Notes: generated from the letters alone by a model not told the origin. A DNA stretch of 64,000 nt from Sutcliffiella rhizosphaerae (GCF_917563925.1 NZ_CAKJTJ010000001.1:124001-188000), one strand, 5' to 3'; positions 49,129 through 58,787 are shown, numbered from the stretch's first letter. Program-made: numbers and translations.

Positions 49129-49770
49129 TTATTGTTTGACTGCTTCCATTACCCAGACAAAATGATTGAAACGATTATACTCTACTTTAAAGCCTTGCTT
49201 TTCAAAGATAGTAGTAAGTACATCAATTGTTGTATAGTATTCCGTTTTGAGATCGTTTGCTAAATTAAGGAATGTATGATTTTCTGCCTGTTTTATAGTC
49301 GCTTCATATGAATCTTTATTTTCAAAGACAGTGTCAGCAAATACTATTTTACCACCTTTTACGAGTAACTTTCCATAGTGCTCCACCGCTTCTTTTTTTT
49401 CAGAGTCTGTCAAGTGATGAAACGCATAAGTGCTTACAATGGATTGAATCTGTTCCGTTGGTTCTGGAAAGCTTAGAAAATCACCATCTTGTATGACAAC
49501 TGTTTCTGGAAGCTTTTCAGCAGCTTTCTCTCGCATTGTTTTGGATGGCTCTACTGCATATACTTTGTGACCCTGTTTTAATAACTCGTTTGTTAGATTT
49601 CCAGTCCCCACCCCAAATTCTATTACAGGGCTTGTCGCTTTCATTGCAACATCTTTTAAAATATCTTCATAGCCACGAAATACTTCCGCATACTCTAAGT
49701 CCTTGCCACTGACCGTTGCATCGTAATAATTAGCCCAATCATTAAACAAGTCGACGAATTCACGTCCCAT
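49129..49770 (-). CDS. yrrT: Putative AdoMet-dependent methyltransferase YrrT
   Basis: 213 residues. A SAM methyltransferase with [16 protein letters not shown] as motif I, then AVEPSKTM and [13 protein letters not shown]. The start [20 protein letters not shown] matches YrrT. First gene of the methionine-to-cysteine conversion operon yrrT-mtnN-mccA-mccB; the substrate is unknown. The operon is CymR-controlled in B. subtilis, and a partial CymR-like site lies upstream here. Confidence 0.93.
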   Translation of the reverse strand: MGREFVDLFNDWANYYDATVSGKDLEYAEVFRGYEDILKDVAMKATSPVIEFGVGTGNLTNELLKQGHKVYAVEPSKTMREKAAEKLPETVVIQDGDFLSFPEPTEQIQSIVSTYAFHHLTDSEKKEAVEHYGKLLVKGGKIVFADTVFENKDSYEATIKQAENHTFLNLANDLKTEYYTTIDVLTTIFEKQGFKVEYNRFNHFVWVMEAVKQ

Positions 49771-49799
49771 TTTCTCTCACTCCACCATTTATATAATAT

Positions 49800-49821
49800 A
49801 ATTCCTATGAGTATAGTATGA
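49800..49821 (-). promoter_or_regulatory. Partial CymR-like operator upstream of yrrT
   Basis: On the minus strand a TNGGAATT half matches the CymR consensus exactly, with T, AT and C agreements in the 16 bp before it; several central positions disagree. Located 30-50 bp before the yrrT start, where CymR acts in B. subtilis. A weak TATATT -10 overlaps. Confidence 0.4.
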
Positions 49822-49946
49822 ATTAAAGAAATAACTGTTCTTAATCTAACACATCTTTCTATTTTCTTCAATGAATTTGTTTGGTAAGATGTACACAGAT
49901 AACTGATTTCTTGTATAGGTAAACCCTCTGAAAGGACTAGAATAGA

Positions 49947-50156
49947 ATGAATTTAGATTTTACATTAATTGAAGATAAAATAGAGTTTTTCGAGGCACCT
50001 CAATTATCACTTTTGGAAAAGAAAATTAATGAACAAATTGACCATAACCGCGCCCTCATGCTTGGCGTACATTCTGTTTCCCATCAGATGCACATGGATG
50101 AGGAAGGAAGAAAATACTACAGTGCAGTCGTACACTTTAAATTAAAAGGGAAATAA
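49947..50156 (+). CDS. yrzA: DUF2536 family protein YrzA
   Basis: 69 residues, MNLDFTLIEDKIEFFEAPQL at the start, then LEKKINEQIDHNRALML and YYSAVVHFKLKGK. It matches the small DUF2536 protein next to yrrT in B. subtilis. Soluble, no known role. AAAGGA is about 10 nt before the ATG. Divergent from yrrT. Confidence 0.88.
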   Translation: MNLDFTLIEDKIEFFEAPQLSLLEKKINEQIDHNRALMLGVHSVSHQMHMDEEGRKYYSAVVHFKLKGK

Positions 50157-50212
50157 CATGTAACTTTTCTCCATTTAATTCGTCTAGGTATTAAGAAGGA
50201 GGGGGATTAGTT

Positions 50213-50680
50213 TTGTGGAGATGGCTTGTAATAGGCATTACTATGCTAATTTTATCAGGATGTGGGGCACAAGCGAGTCAAGAAGGGGTTAAACTAACAG
50301 AACCTCCAATCGTTCAAGTGAAAGCGAATGATGCCGTGTATGAGGCGACACGTGGAGCTTACTGTTGGTCTTATAACAATACTGGTGAATGTGTAGATAT
50401 TGCCGGATATGTGGAGCTCCAAGAAAAGCCTCTATTTACAGTTGAACCTGGAACACAAATAGAGTTTATTTTTCCTGAAAGTCCAATTCCCGATGTAGAG
50501 GAGTTAGTTTATTCATTAACTACCGCTTATGAAGATGTAGATTTCCCGATTGAAAATCATTCATTTACTGCTCCAGATGAACCCGGAATTTACTACTTTG
50601 GTTACAATGTAAATTGGGAAGGAAATCCAGGGGGAAGTGTGTCATATGCTTTGATGGTTGCGGTGAAAAAAGACAGTTAG
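50213..50680 (+). CDS. Putative lipoprotein, function unknown
   Basis: 155 residues from a TTG start 8 nt after AAGGAGGGGG. ITMLILSGC is the lipobox. The mature part has two more cysteines (YCWSYNNTGECVD), perhaps a disulfide, and a beta-rich end (FTAPDEPGIYYFGYNVNW) that looks Ig-like. I do not recognise the family. It lies between yrzA and a decayed NERD gene, so probably accessory. Confidence 0.82.
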   Translation: MWRWLVIGITMLILSGCGAQASQEGVKLTEPPIVQVKANDAVYEATRGAYCWSYNNTGECVDIAGYVELQEKPLFTVEPGTQIEFIFPESPIPDVEELVYSLTTAYEDVDFPIENHSFTAPDEPGIYYFGYNVNWEGNPGGSVSYALMVAVKKDS

Positions 50681-50689
50681 AGATAGTAG

Positions 50690-51616
50690 ATTCGTCCTTT
50701 TTTCTTCCCCTTTGAAAAAGGTTTTGCGCTGCTAGCAGTTTTGAAGCCACAAAAGTCGACTCGATACATAAGTATTCTCGAAATTTTTGATTAGTAAGTG
50801 TATTTCCAATCCCAGGTAGCTTATAATCCTTAAAGCTGCTGGTATTGGATTTTTTTCTGTGTTTTGGCAATTGCTGCATCTCCATACTTTATAGGATTTG
50901 TGCATTGGGGAAAATGAACAGTTGGCACACATTACTCCATGTATTATGTCATTTAAGTTTAAATGATAATATTTAATTAAGTTAAACTTATCGGGAGAGT
51001 GGTGATTTATGAGGGAACGAGTAAGCTTATTGTTAAAGGTTTCTTGCTTATAGCTTTCATCAATTATTTTTCTTTGGAAGATTTGTATGGAAGTAATTCT
51101 TTCAAGTATAGTGGGGGATTTTTTATAGAGCATTGCATGGTTATGAGTAATAACAACTTGTGTGGCTATCGAATAGGGGGCAAATTTAATTGCATTATCA
51201 ATTGTGAAAGCTGAATTTTTTGCTGATCTAATTGTGCAAAGGGATCTCCGAGTCTTTCGCTGTTTTCCCCGCTGTGTCGTATTAATGTTCCCGTGTCATC
51301 ATCAAATTCAAGAATTCCTGAGATATATTTTGAATCTAGGATGACACAATGTGTAGATGATATGAGCTATGTGTCCATTTGAAAGTATCGACCCATTGTA
51401 TCTTGAAGCCTTAATCCATACAGCACTTGATAGCTTTCATGTGGTAGAAAGGAAGAAAAGTAGTCCATCGCTTTTTCTCCTTTATGTTCGTAGTGGAGAC
51501 GGAAAAACTCTTTTTCAATAAGTGCGTATTTCGAATGAATGTGCTTTCTGGATCCTTCTAACGCCAGCTTCGTGTGCGAGTAAGCGAAATGGCTTTTCTC
51601 TGTCCTTTTTTATCAT
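50690..51616 (-). pseudogene. Decayed NERD (nuclease-related) domain protein gene
   Basis: Pieces in order on the minus strand: MIKKDREKPFRLLAHEAG from ATG 51616 (AAAAGGA upstream); a frame change near 51535; KYALIEKEFFRLHYEHKGEK and YQVLYGLRLQDTMGRYFQMD; an in-frame TAG at 51369-51367; LISSTHCVILDSKYISGILE and PFAQLDQQKIQL; a frame change near 51170; ATQVVITHNHAMLYKKSP and the CANC/CSNC zinc-finger-like pairs; a frame change near 50855 in an A/T homopolymer; then FKDYKLPGIGNTLTNQKFRE. Together this is a full-length NERD protein as found in bacilli, with one nonsense and about three frameshift lesions. The intact family has an unproven nuclease-like fold. The end is approximate. Confidence 0.8.
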
Positions 51617-51759
51617 TGGACAATTCCTTTTAATTTCTAAATTTATTTCGCTATTCTGGTCACAATTTCCTGCAACATTATATTATTGGTCACTTTACAT
51701 GATATATTTGCCATTCGACACGACACAACAGTGTTCGCATTAAAGCCTTCGAGTTTCAC

Positions 51760-51800
51760 ACAAAAAACCACCCCAACAACAATGTGCCAGAGTGGATTTT
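51760..51800 (-). terminator. Possible terminator of yrrS
   Basis: CCAC...GTGG stem with a wide loop and a TTTTTT tail on the minus strand, just after yrrS. Weak. Confidence 0.45.
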
Positions 51801-51807
51801 AAGATTT

Positions 51808-52482
51808 TTAAAGTGCTTTAACTTGTTCAACCTTTGTTGGTTTCCAACCTTCATTTGTTACCCATTCGAGGTAAATCTTGAAGTTTTCGCCAGTGGATTT
51901 GTTACGGATAGATGCGACTGCATGATGTTCGCTTCCACCGTTCCCTAAGAACATTAACGTATAGTCACCACTGTTCAATCCAGTTGCTGCATGAACAGCA
52001 TTTAGCTTTTCTTGCCAGTCTATATGGTTTTCATCATATACAGATGTATGTGGTTCAGATTGGGAAGTTCCAACTGGTCCCCAGCCTGCATTTGTCATTG
52101 TTTTGATTACATTAGGGTCATCAGAGTTTTCAGAGACTTCCGTTTCAGAATTAGAGTCGTTTTCGTTTTCCTCATTTTCATCTTCTTCTTGGGATTCCTC
52201 TTCTTCTGGTTCTTCCTCTTCTTCAGACCTTGCTGCCTCTTCCTCTTCAGCTTTCTCGTCTTCAGTTGGAGTATTTTCATCTGATTCATTCTGCTGTTGA
52301 TCATTTGCTAGCTGATTCTCGGTATCTGTTGTAGGATCGTTTTTACCAAAAAATAACGAAGATCCTAGAACAATGATAAAAATAAATACAACACCTATTA
52401 GGATATTATAAACCATGTTCGTTTTTTTGCGTTTCGTTGTCCGGCCATAACGTGAGCCACCTTTGTTAAAGTCTAATGACAT
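51808..52482 (-). CDS. yrrS: YrrS family protein (DUF1510)
   Basis: 224 residues. A basic N-terminus (RYGRTTKRKKTN), one membrane helix (MVYNILIGVVFIFIIVLGSS), a 75-residue very acidic, disordered Glu/Ser/Asn linker, then the DUF1510 domain (WGPVGTSQSEPHTSVYDENH, YTLMFLGNGGSEHHAVASI). In B. subtilis yrrS is cotranscribed with pbpI. The low-complexity linker creates long open frames in other registers; these are not genes. Confidence 0.92.
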   Translation of the reverse strand: MSLDFNKGGSRYGRTTKRKKTNMVYNILIGVVFIFIIVLGSSLFFGKNDPTTDTENQLANDQQQNESDENTPTEDEKAEEEEAARSEEEEEPEEEESQEEDENEENENDSNSETEVSENSDDPNVIKTMTNAGWGPVGTSQSEPHTSVYDENHIDWQEKLNAVHAATGLNSGDYTLMFLGNGGSEHHAVASIRNKSTGENFKIYLEWVTNEGWKPTKVEQVKAL

Positions 52483-52577
52483 GTGAGTCCCTCCTAGTCA
52501 GAGCCAAAAATAGTATAATTACAATAGATTATTGTAACATCATTACTAGTAAATTGACAGTGAAAAGGGGTGGTAGT

Positions 52578-54359
52578 TTAATCCTCCTTTGCTCTTTCAT
52601 ATAAACCTTGGACTATGTCCTTATAGATTGGTGTGACTTTGTACTCATCTTCTAATACATCTAAATCTACTACAACCATGGCATATTTTGGGCTTTGAAT
52701 TGGAAAGTAACCAGCAAACCAACGATTATAGAGCTCCACATCATTCCCATTCATATTTATAACCTTCCCAGTCTGGGCAGTACCACTTTTTCCTGCCACT
52801 TGGTATGGGAGGTCTTTCATTAATCTTCCAGTCCCAACCTCAGATGTGACTACTTCCCGCAACAAATGCTGGATTTGCATAATCGTATAGGAGGATAGCT
52901 TGTCTACTTCACGTTTATGTTCAGGAAACGAAAAGAGGGGTGTTCCATTTTTATATAGAATCTCTTCAACTAGCTTTACTTCCATTGAAACCCCACCACG
53001 CGCAATTGTTGCCATCATGTTAGCAACAGAAAGTGGTGTTACCTTTACATCTTTTTGCCCAATAGAGGTTTGTGCGACAGCAAGCGGCACTCTCTTCTCT
53101 TTGTCATCCGTCCAAATAATCCCTTTTTTCTCTTCTGGAATTTGATGGAAATCGGAAAATCCGAACAATTGTCCACTCCAACCAACTTTTCCTGTTAGCC
53201 CCAGAATATGTGCGTACTTTTCAATAATTTGTGGGTCTTTGGCTGCTAGTTTCTTCCCAATTTCACCAAAGGTGTTATTACAGCTGCGAGTGAAGCTTGT
53301 TTCAAGATCAAGCATTCCCATCTGCTTGTCTTCTTCTTCTGGGTTACCATTTATTTTAAGATCGCAATTATAAGTCATTGTTTCATCAATGACATTTTCT
53401 TCGTAAGCAGCAGTTGTTACGACTGTTTTAAAAACCGAACCTGGGAAATGTGGCTCTAGCATCAGGTTGTGTGCACCAAGTCCCTCTGAAGGATTAGTCG
53501 AATCCATGGATGGCTTGGAAACCATGGCTAGAATTTCATTTGATGCAATATCTAAAAGAACAATTCCGCCTTTTTTCACTTGATGGCTTTCTAAAACTTC
53601 CTCTGCCATTCTTTGAATATCTTTATCCAAAGTCGTTTTTACTGACACCGGATAGTAAGGGTTCGATGGAGACATGTAACGAACATCTATTCCAAACAAA
53701 GGTCCTCCAAACCGATCTACATGATACAGCAATTTGGTGGATCCTTCTGGTAAAATGATTTCATCAAAAGCCATTTCCAACCCAGAAACGCCTATTGGGG
53801 TATGTGGTGAATAATTTTCTTTCGATACTTTTTCCGAGTATCTATTCATGAAGGTGTCGGCATCTTCACTAGTATAGCCAATGACATGTTTTGCTACTTG
53901 CTCCTTTAATTTAAATTGACGGTATAATGCAACCACTCCAGGATACTTGAGCTCATTAATTTGTTGCATTTGTTCATCTGTCAAGCTTTCAGTAAGCACA
54001 ACAGGTACCTTTGCGTTTTCCAATAAGCGGTCGATTTCTTGTGGTTGTGTTTTTAATATCATTGCAAGTTCCTGTTTCGGCCATTCTAGATCCTTTAAAA
54101 ACGGAAACAAAATAACACTTGGAAAATAATCATGTGTTAATGGCTGCCCATACCGATCGATAAATCGTCCTCGCCCTTCGTCCACTACAAGTGATTGAGT
54201 CCTTTGTTTGACACTTGCTTCAATTAAATTAATATGATTGCTAGTAAATGATTCTGTACTTATAAGCTGCACTTGAACAAGCCTGCCGATTAACAGACTT
54301 AAAAGAAGTACGACACAAATACCTAATTTATTGATTCTCCCTCTGATTAGCCGTTGCAT
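52578..54359 (-). CDS. pbpI: Class B penicillin-binding protein PbpI
   Basis: 593 residues. An N-terminal membrane helix, a PBP dimerisation domain (about 45-230) and a transpeptidase domain with SVFK active site near residue 308, SCN near 359 and KSGTAQTGK near 524. This is the YrrR/PbpI position next to yrrS and greA; in B. subtilis it is forespore-expressed. The ATG at 54359 follows GATGAGGTG and a T-run. That ribosome binding site lies in the 3' arm of the greA terminator. The TTG/ATG codons further up to 54380 lie within the hairpin. Confidence 0.93.
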   Translation of the reverse strand: MQRLIRGRINKLGICVVLLLSLLIGRLVQVQLISTESFTSNHINLIEASVKQRTQSLVVDEGRGRFIDRYGQPLTHDYFPSVILFPFLKDLEWPKQELAMILKTQPQEIDRLLENAKVPVVLTESLTDEQMQQINELKYPGVVALYRQFKLKEQVAKHVIGYTSEDADTFMNRYSEKVSKENYSPHTPIGVSGLEMAFDEIILPEGSTKLLYHVDRFGGPLFGIDVRYMSPSNPYYPVSVKTTLDKDIQRMAEEVLESHQVKKGGIVLLDIASNEILAMVSKPSMDSTNPSEGLGAHNLMLEPHFPGSVFKTVVTTAAYEENVIDETMTYNCDLKINGNPEEEDKQMGMLDLETSFTRSCNNTFGEIGKKLAAKDPQIIEKYAHILGLTGKVGWSGQLFGFSDFHQIPEEKKGIIWTDDKEKRVPLAVAQTSIGQKDVKVTPLSVANMMATIARGGVSMEVKLVEEILYKNGTPLFSFPEHKREVDKLSSYTIMQIQHLLREVVTSEVGTGRLMKDLPYQVAGKSGTAQTGKVINMNGNDVELYNRWFAGYFPIQSPKYAMVVVDLDVLEDEYKVTPIYKDIVQGLYERAKED

Positions 54360-54395
54360 AAAAAAACACCTCATCAACATTGTTGACGAGGTGTC
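54360..54395 (-). terminator. greA terminator overlapping the pbpI ribosome binding site
   Basis: Minus strand ACACCTCGTCAACA / TGTTGATGAGGTGT, 14 pairs with one G-U, then seven T and directly the pbpI ATG. The 3' arm contains the GAGGTG used by pbpI. Confidence 0.85.
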
Positions 54396-54415
54396 TTGGA
54401 TTTAATCAATCCGAT

Positions 54416-54889
54416 TTATTTTACTGATACGATTCTTACGTTCATTTCTCCGCCTGGAGTTTGAATAGCTACTTCGTCGTCTACACGTTTCCCCATTAGG
54501 GAACTACCCATTGGGGATTCGTTGGAGATATTACCCTCAAATGGATCTGCTTCAGCACTTCCAACGATTGTATATGTTTCCTCTTCACCATCAGGAAGTT
54601 CAATGAAAGTAACGGTTTTCCCTAATCCGACCGCATCTGTCTCTTTATCTTCTTGGATGATTTTTGCGTTGCGAATCATTTGCTCAAGTAATGTTATACG
54701 CCCTTCAACAAATGCCTGCTCTTCTTTTGCGGAATCATATTCGGAGTTCTCAGACAAATCTCCAAAGCTACGTGCTATTTTAATTCGTTCCACTACTTCT
54801 TTACGTCTTACGGATTTTAATTGGTCCAGCTCTTGTACAAGCTTATCTTTCCCAGCTTGTGTCATTGGATATACTTTCTCTTGTGCCAT
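54416..54889 (-). CDS. greA: Transcription elongation factor GreA
   Basis: 157 residues. GreA rescues backtracked RNA polymerase. The N-terminal coiled coil has [20 protein letters not shown], the acidic tip ([14 protein letters not shown]) and the C-terminal FKBP-like domain has [20 protein letters not shown]. Length as usual. AGAAGGAGTGAG precedes the ATG. It follows udk, from which a terminator separates it. Confidence 0.97.
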   Translation of the reverse strand: MAQEKVYPMTQAGKDKLVQELDQLKSVRRKEVVERIKIARSFGDLSENSEYDSAKEEQAFVEGRITLLEQMIRNAKIIQEDKETDAVGLGKTVTFIELPDGEEETYTIVGSAEADPFEGNISNESPMGSSLMGKRVDDEVAIQTPGGEMNVRIVSVK

Positions 54890-54972
54890 GACTACTCACT
54901 CCTTCTAGTAATTGCATTCCCCAATTTACATTATTTTATATAACACTTACGAATGAGGCATATGTAAATGCG

Positions 54973-55004
54973 GAAAAAGATGTACCCATTAAATGGAATA
55001 CATC
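54973..55004 (-). terminator. Terminator of udk
   Basis: Minus strand GATGTATTCCATT / AATGGGTACATC, near-perfect stem, then a T-run. Confidence 0.8.
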
Positions 55005-55050
55005 GGCTTTACTTCCACAATTGGAAAATTCTCTAGCTTCTCATATGTTA

Positions 55051-55686
55051 TTACAAAATCTCTTTTTGTTCAAGAATTGTTTGAATTTTTGTGACCATTA
55101 AGTCAATTGCTACGTGATTATGTCCACCTTCTGGGATAATGACATCTGCATATCGTTTCGTTGGTTCAATAAATTGATTATGCATCGGACGAACTACTGT
55201 AACATATTGTTCGATAACAGAATCAATAGTACGTCCTCTTTCCTTAATATCACGAAGCATCCGTCGAATGATTCGTAAATCTGCATCTGTATCCACAAAA
55301 AGCTTTATATCCATTAAATTACGCAATCGTTCGTCTTCTAATACCAAAATTCCTTCTACAATTATTACATCCTTTGGTTCTACTTCAATAACATGAGAGG
55401 ACCTTGTATGAAGAGTATAATCATAAACTGGCTTTTTTACACTGTCATAATTTATTAAACTTTCGATATGCTTAATCAATAAATCATTATCAAATGCTAA
55501 TGGATGATCATAGTTCGTTTGTAATCTTTTCTCCATTGGAACATCAGCTTGGTCTTTATAGTAATAATCCTGTTCCAACATTAAAATTGATTTCTCTGTA
55601 AAATGATCAAAAATTGATTTTGTTACACTCGTTTTCCCTGAGCCAGAACCTCCAGCCACTCCGATTACGATCGGTTTCTTCCCCAT
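55051..55686 (-). CDS. udk: Uridine kinase
   Basis: 211 residues. Phosphorylates uridine and cytidine for pyrimidine salvage. Walker [16 protein letters not shown], substrate region [21 protein letters not shown] and the Arg-rich lid [17 protein letters not shown]. Normal length. It is four bases after trhP2, forming the trmR-trhP1-trhP2-udk unit of B. subtilis. Confidence 0.96.
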   Translation of the reverse strand: MGKKPIVIGVAGGSGSGKTSVTKSIFDHFTEKSILMLEQDYYYKDQADVPMEKRLQTNYDHPLAFDNDLLIKHIESLINYDSVKKPVYDYTLHTRSSHVIEVEPKDVIIVEGILVLEDERLRNLMDIKLFVDTDADLRIIRRMLRDIKERGRTIDSVIEQYVTVVRPMHNQFIEPTKRYADVIIPEGGHNHVAIDLMVTKIQTILEQKEIL

Positions 55687-55690
55687 TGCC

Positions 55691-56962
55691 TTACTGCCCC
55701 TTTCGCATCATGTTATTCGGATAGACCGGTTTTTCCACTTTAAATTGTACGATTTGTAAAGGGTGTCGTGCAGCATCCATTTCGTTGCCCTTTTCATCCC
55801 ATATTCTCTCGACTCTTTGTGTGAAGTTCTCAATTTCAGGACCGAAGAATTCGACTTCTTCCCCTGGTTTGAAAAAGTTTCTTTGCTGTAAGGTTACCAT
55901 TTGTGTTTCTGGATGATAATCTAATACAAGTCCAACAAAATCATATGTTGTTTTTTTGCTATGATTGCCAAACATCTGCTCTTTATACCCTGGTACTCCC
56001 TCAAAGAAAGCCGGTGCTGTCTCACGATTTGCACACTTATCTAATTCCTCTAACCACTCTTTTTGGATGACAAAATTCTCTGGATCTGCGCAATATGCAT
56101 CAATTACTTTCCGATAGACACTCACAACCGTTGCCACATAGTGAATGGATTTCATACGTCCTTCAATCTTCAAGCTGTCGATACCTAGTTCAATCATTTT
56201 TGGAATAGACTCGATTAATTTTAAATCTTTTGGACTCATGGCAAATGACTCATCATTGTCTTTGAATAGAGCAACCTCTTCCCCATGGTTTAGCTCATAA
56301 AGATCGTAGTCCCAGCGGCAGGACTGACAGCAACCTCCACGGTTAGAGTCACGAGCAGTCATATGATTACTTAGTGTACAGCGACCTGAATAGGCAATGC
56401 ACATTGCCCCATGAATAAAAGTTTCAATCTCAATATCCACTTTTTCCTTCATTTCACGAATTTCTTCTGCACTTGTTTCACGGGCAAGGACGACACGCTC
56501 CAAGCCTTCTTCCTTCCAAAACTGAACAGCTTTCCAGTTAGATAGGGATTGCTGGGTACTTAGGTGAACCTCAAGTCGAGGTGCAACCTTTCGACAAGTT
56601 TCAATGATTAATGGATCCGCAACAATAATACCATGTACCCCGGCTTTTTCAATTCCCCGAAGGTAATCGTCAAGTCCGTCAATATTTTCGTTGTGGGCAA
56701 AAATATTGGTCGTTACATAAATTTTCGCACCATAATCTTTAGCAAATTCCACACCTTCCGCCATTTCTTCATGTGTGAAATTTCCTGCATTTGAGCGGAG
56801 GCCATATTCTTGTCCACCAATAAAAACCGCATCTGCGCCATATTGTACCGCAATTTTCAATTTTTCCAGATTCCCTGCTGGTGCTAGTAATTCTGGCTTT
56901 TTTACAATTACACGTTTACCATCTATAAATGTTGAAATAGTATCATTTACATCAGTTGTCAT
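55691..56962 (-). CDS. trhP2: tRNA U34 hydroxylation protein TrhP2 (peptidase U32 family)
   Basis: 423 residues. [20 protein letters not shown], the U32 signature region [20 protein letters not shown]-like (here [16 protein letters not shown]), and [10 protein letters not shown] supply the conserved Cys cluster that holds an Fe-S centre in the family. With TrhP1 it forms the prephenate-linked route to 5-hydroxyuridine at tRNA wobble position 34. The GTG at 56974 overlaps GGAGGTGG, so the ATG at 56962 is used. B. subtilis YrrO. Confidence 0.93.
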   Translation of the reverse strand: MTTDVNDTISTFIDGKRVIVKKPELLAPAGNLEKLKIAVQYGADAVFIGGQEYGLRSNAGNFTHEEMAEGVEFAKDYGAKIYVTTNIFAHNENIDGLDDYLRGIEKAGVHGIIVADPLIIETCRKVAPRLEVHLSTQQSLSNWKAVQFWKEEGLERVVLARETSAEEIREMKEKVDIEIETFIHGAMCIAYSGRCTLSNHMTARDSNRGGCCQSCRWDYDLYELNHGEEVALFKDNDESFAMSPKDLKLIESIPKMIELGIDSLKIEGRMKSIHYVATVVSVYRKVIDAYCADPENFVIQKEWLEELDKCANRETAPAFFEGVPGYKEQMFGNHSKKTTYDFVGLVLDYHPETQMVTLQQRNFFKPGEEVEFFGPEIENFTQRVERIWDEKGNEMDAARHPLQIVQFKVEKPVYPNNMMRKGQ

Positions 56963-56986
56963 GACCCTATCCACCTCCTTTTCAAA

Positions 56987-57913
56987 TTAATAGACGGTTT
57001 CCTTAAAGAAGAATCCAGTGTCAAGTGGGCGGTGGTCTTGTTGCAGATCTTCTAATTCATTTAGTAAGTCGTCTTTTATTTCTTCGTAATTCTCACGATT
57101 TTCTACGCATAGGTCAATTGCTTTTCGGTATTTTTTGGTCGCTTCCACGATATATTCGGGCGTTTGCAGGATACCATCAATTTTAAAGCTATCAACTCCT
57201 GTATCCACCATTTCTTCGAGTTCATCAATTATGCACATATCATTGGGACTCATAATATGTGTACCATTCTCATCTTCAAAGACTGGATACTTATTATTCC
57301 TTTCCTTATCATGAAGAAGCATCGCTCTGTCATTACCTCTGTCCACTTCCATCTCTTTTCCCTGATATTCAAAATAGTGACCAATTAGAGAGCGCTTGGA
57401 CTGAAACATACAGGTCATTCCGTGAACTTGTACTTCAATTTCTACTTCTGCATTTTCTTTTATATCGTTAATAGCTTCCATATTAAGTTCACGTGCAAGT
57501 ACTGCTCGTTTTGCGCCTTTTCGACCCCAATAATTGCACGTATAATAATTGGTTGCCGTCGTTTCCGTATTCCAATGTAATTTCAAGTTAGGAGCAACTT
57601 CCCTAGCAGCCATCAGTACCGCCGGGTCTCCGAAAATCACTGCATCCGCTCCTATTTCATCAACAAATGATAGGTAATCGGAAAGTTCGTCTACTTTTTC
57701 ATTATGAAATAATGCATTCATGGCAACATAGATTTTTTTGCCATTTTCATGGGCAAGTTGAACAGCCGCTTTCACTTGATCTCGACTAAATTCACCTGCT
57801 AGTCTCAGTCCAAAACGCTGTTCTCCTATGACAAAAGCATCTGCTCCTGCTTTTATTAAGACTTCCAAGTTTTTTAAGTTCAAAGGGGTAACTAACAGTT
57901 CTGGCTTATTCAC
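56987..57913 (-). CDS. trhP1: tRNA U34 hydroxylation protein TrhP1 (peptidase U32 family)
   Basis: 308 residues. KPELLVTPLNLKNLEVLIKA, then AFVIGEQRFGLRLAGEF and VQVHGMTCMFQSKRSLIGHY, the short U32-type partner of TrhP2 (B. subtilis YrrN). It lacks the CCQSC cluster of TrhP2. The GTG at 57913 follows GAGGTGAAAAAG and overlaps the trmR stop by 8 bp; GTG at 57922 lies in the ribosome binding site. It acts with TrhP2 on tRNA U34 before TrmR methylation. Confidence 0.92.
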   Translation of the reverse strand: MNKPELLVTPLNLKNLEVLIKAGADAFVIGEQRFGLRLAGEFSRDQVKAAVQLAHENGKKIYVAMNALFHNEKVDELSDYLSFVDEIGADAVIFGDPAVLMAAREVAPNLKLHWNTETTATNYYTCNYWGRKGAKRAVLARELNMEAINDIKENAEVEIEVQVHGMTCMFQSKRSLIGHYFEYQGKEMEVDRGNDRAMLLHDKERNNKYPVFEDENGTHIMSPNDMCIIDELEEMVDTGVDSFKIDGILQTPEYIVEATKKYRKAIDLCVENRENYEEIKDDLLNELEDLQQDHRPLDTGFFFKETVY

Positions 57914-58571
57914 CTTTTTCACCTCTTCTTTTACTTATGGCAATGCCATCTCCAACTGGCAGAATCGTAGTAATATAACTTGGGTGCTCCGTTAGCCATC
58001 TGTTGTAACGATCAATTTTTTTAACAAGATTCCTAATTCTCTTCGGTTCAATTGCTTCGTAATTGTCTGCTACAAGCCCGCGAAATAGTACATTATCCGA
58101 AATAATTGTTCCTTGTGTAGAAAGCAACGTCTCATACATAGAAAAAAATCGCTCATATTGACCCTTTGCCGCATCCACAAAGATAAGATCGTATGATGCT
58201 TTCATTTTCACCTCGTCAAACACTTCTAACGCATCTCCAAAGATTAAATGAATACGATTTTCTAGCTTAGCTAAACCTATGTTCTTCTTTGCTTCCAAGT
58301 ATCTTTGTTCGTCCCGTTCAATTGTGACTATCGTTGTGCTAGGTAACGCTTCAGCCATACGAATCGCAGAATATCCTATTGCTGTCCCAATTTCCAAGAT
58401 ACATTTCGGTTGCTCTAATCTTAGCAATTGGAGCAACGTTTCCATTCCTACCAAATCCATGATGGGTACGTTGTCTTCCCTCGCTTCATGCTCCATTTGG
58501 GTTACAAGATTATTTCTTTTTGGAATTAATGATTCCAAATACGAAATCACTTTATCATTATTGGCTTCCAA
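57906..58571 (-). CDS. trmR: tRNA 5-hydroxyuridine methyltransferase TrmR (O-methyltransferase)
   Basis: 221 residues from a TTG start, 8 nt behind GGAGGCG. A class I O-methyltransferase of the COMT type: ILEIGTAIGYSAIRMAEALP is the SAM loop, then TIERDEQRYLEAKKNI and YDLIFVDAAKGQYERFF with metal-binding Asp. TrmR turns 5-hydroxyuridine at position 34 to 5-methoxyuridine (B. subtilis YrrM). First gene of trmR-trhP1-trhP2-udk. Confidence 0.93.
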   Translation of the reverse strand: MEANNDKVISYLESLIPKRNNLVTQMEHEAREDNVPIMDLVGMETLLQLLRLEQPKCILEIGTAIGYSAIRMAEALPSTTIVTIERDEQRYLEAKKNIGLAKLENRIHLIFGDALEVFDEVKMKASYDLIFVDAAKGQYERFFSMYETLLSTQGTIISDNVLFRGLVADNYEAIEPKRIRNLVKKIDRYNRWLTEHPSYITTILPVGDGIAISKRRGEKGE

Positions 58572-58599
58572 CGGAAGGACGCCTCCTTTTATACAAAGA

Positions 58600-58631
58600 A
58601 AATAGAGGTAACCTCGATCGAGGAGCCCTCT
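58600..58631 (-). other. Leader stem-loop upstream of trmR
   Basis: AGAGG-N3-CCTCGATCGAGG-N3-CCTCT: a 12-bp perfect palindrome inside an outer 5-bp stem, followed on the minus strand by ATTTTCTTT. It lies about 15-20 bp before the trmR ribosome binding site. Terminator-like attenuator or simple structure; undecided. Confidence 0.5.
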
Positions 58632-58741
58632 GTTCAGTACTCGCTTTTCTAAATATGAAAATATAGGCTTAAGTTAGAACAGTGTCTAGCTTCAGCTCTT
58701 ATCACTTAAATAAGTTCAAAACAACTCGATATATTTTATCA

Positions 58742-58783
58742 CAAAAAAAGAGGGAAAGCGAATTAATTTCCGCCTCCCTAAAA
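58742..58783 (-). terminator. Terminator of mltG
   Basis: Minus strand AGGGAGGCGGAAA / TTCGCTTTCCCT with a T7 tail, directly after the mltG stop. Confidence 0.8.
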
Positions 58784-58787
58784 TTGT

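Noticed and set aside
51522-51743. Plus-strand 73-codon frame
   Set aside because: Antisense to the start of the decayed NERD gene, with no independent support.
52012-52304. Long open frames opposite to and beside yrrS, rich in Ser/Phe or Lys
   Set aside because: They are registers of the Glu-rich low-complexity linker of yrrS, without ribosome binding sites.
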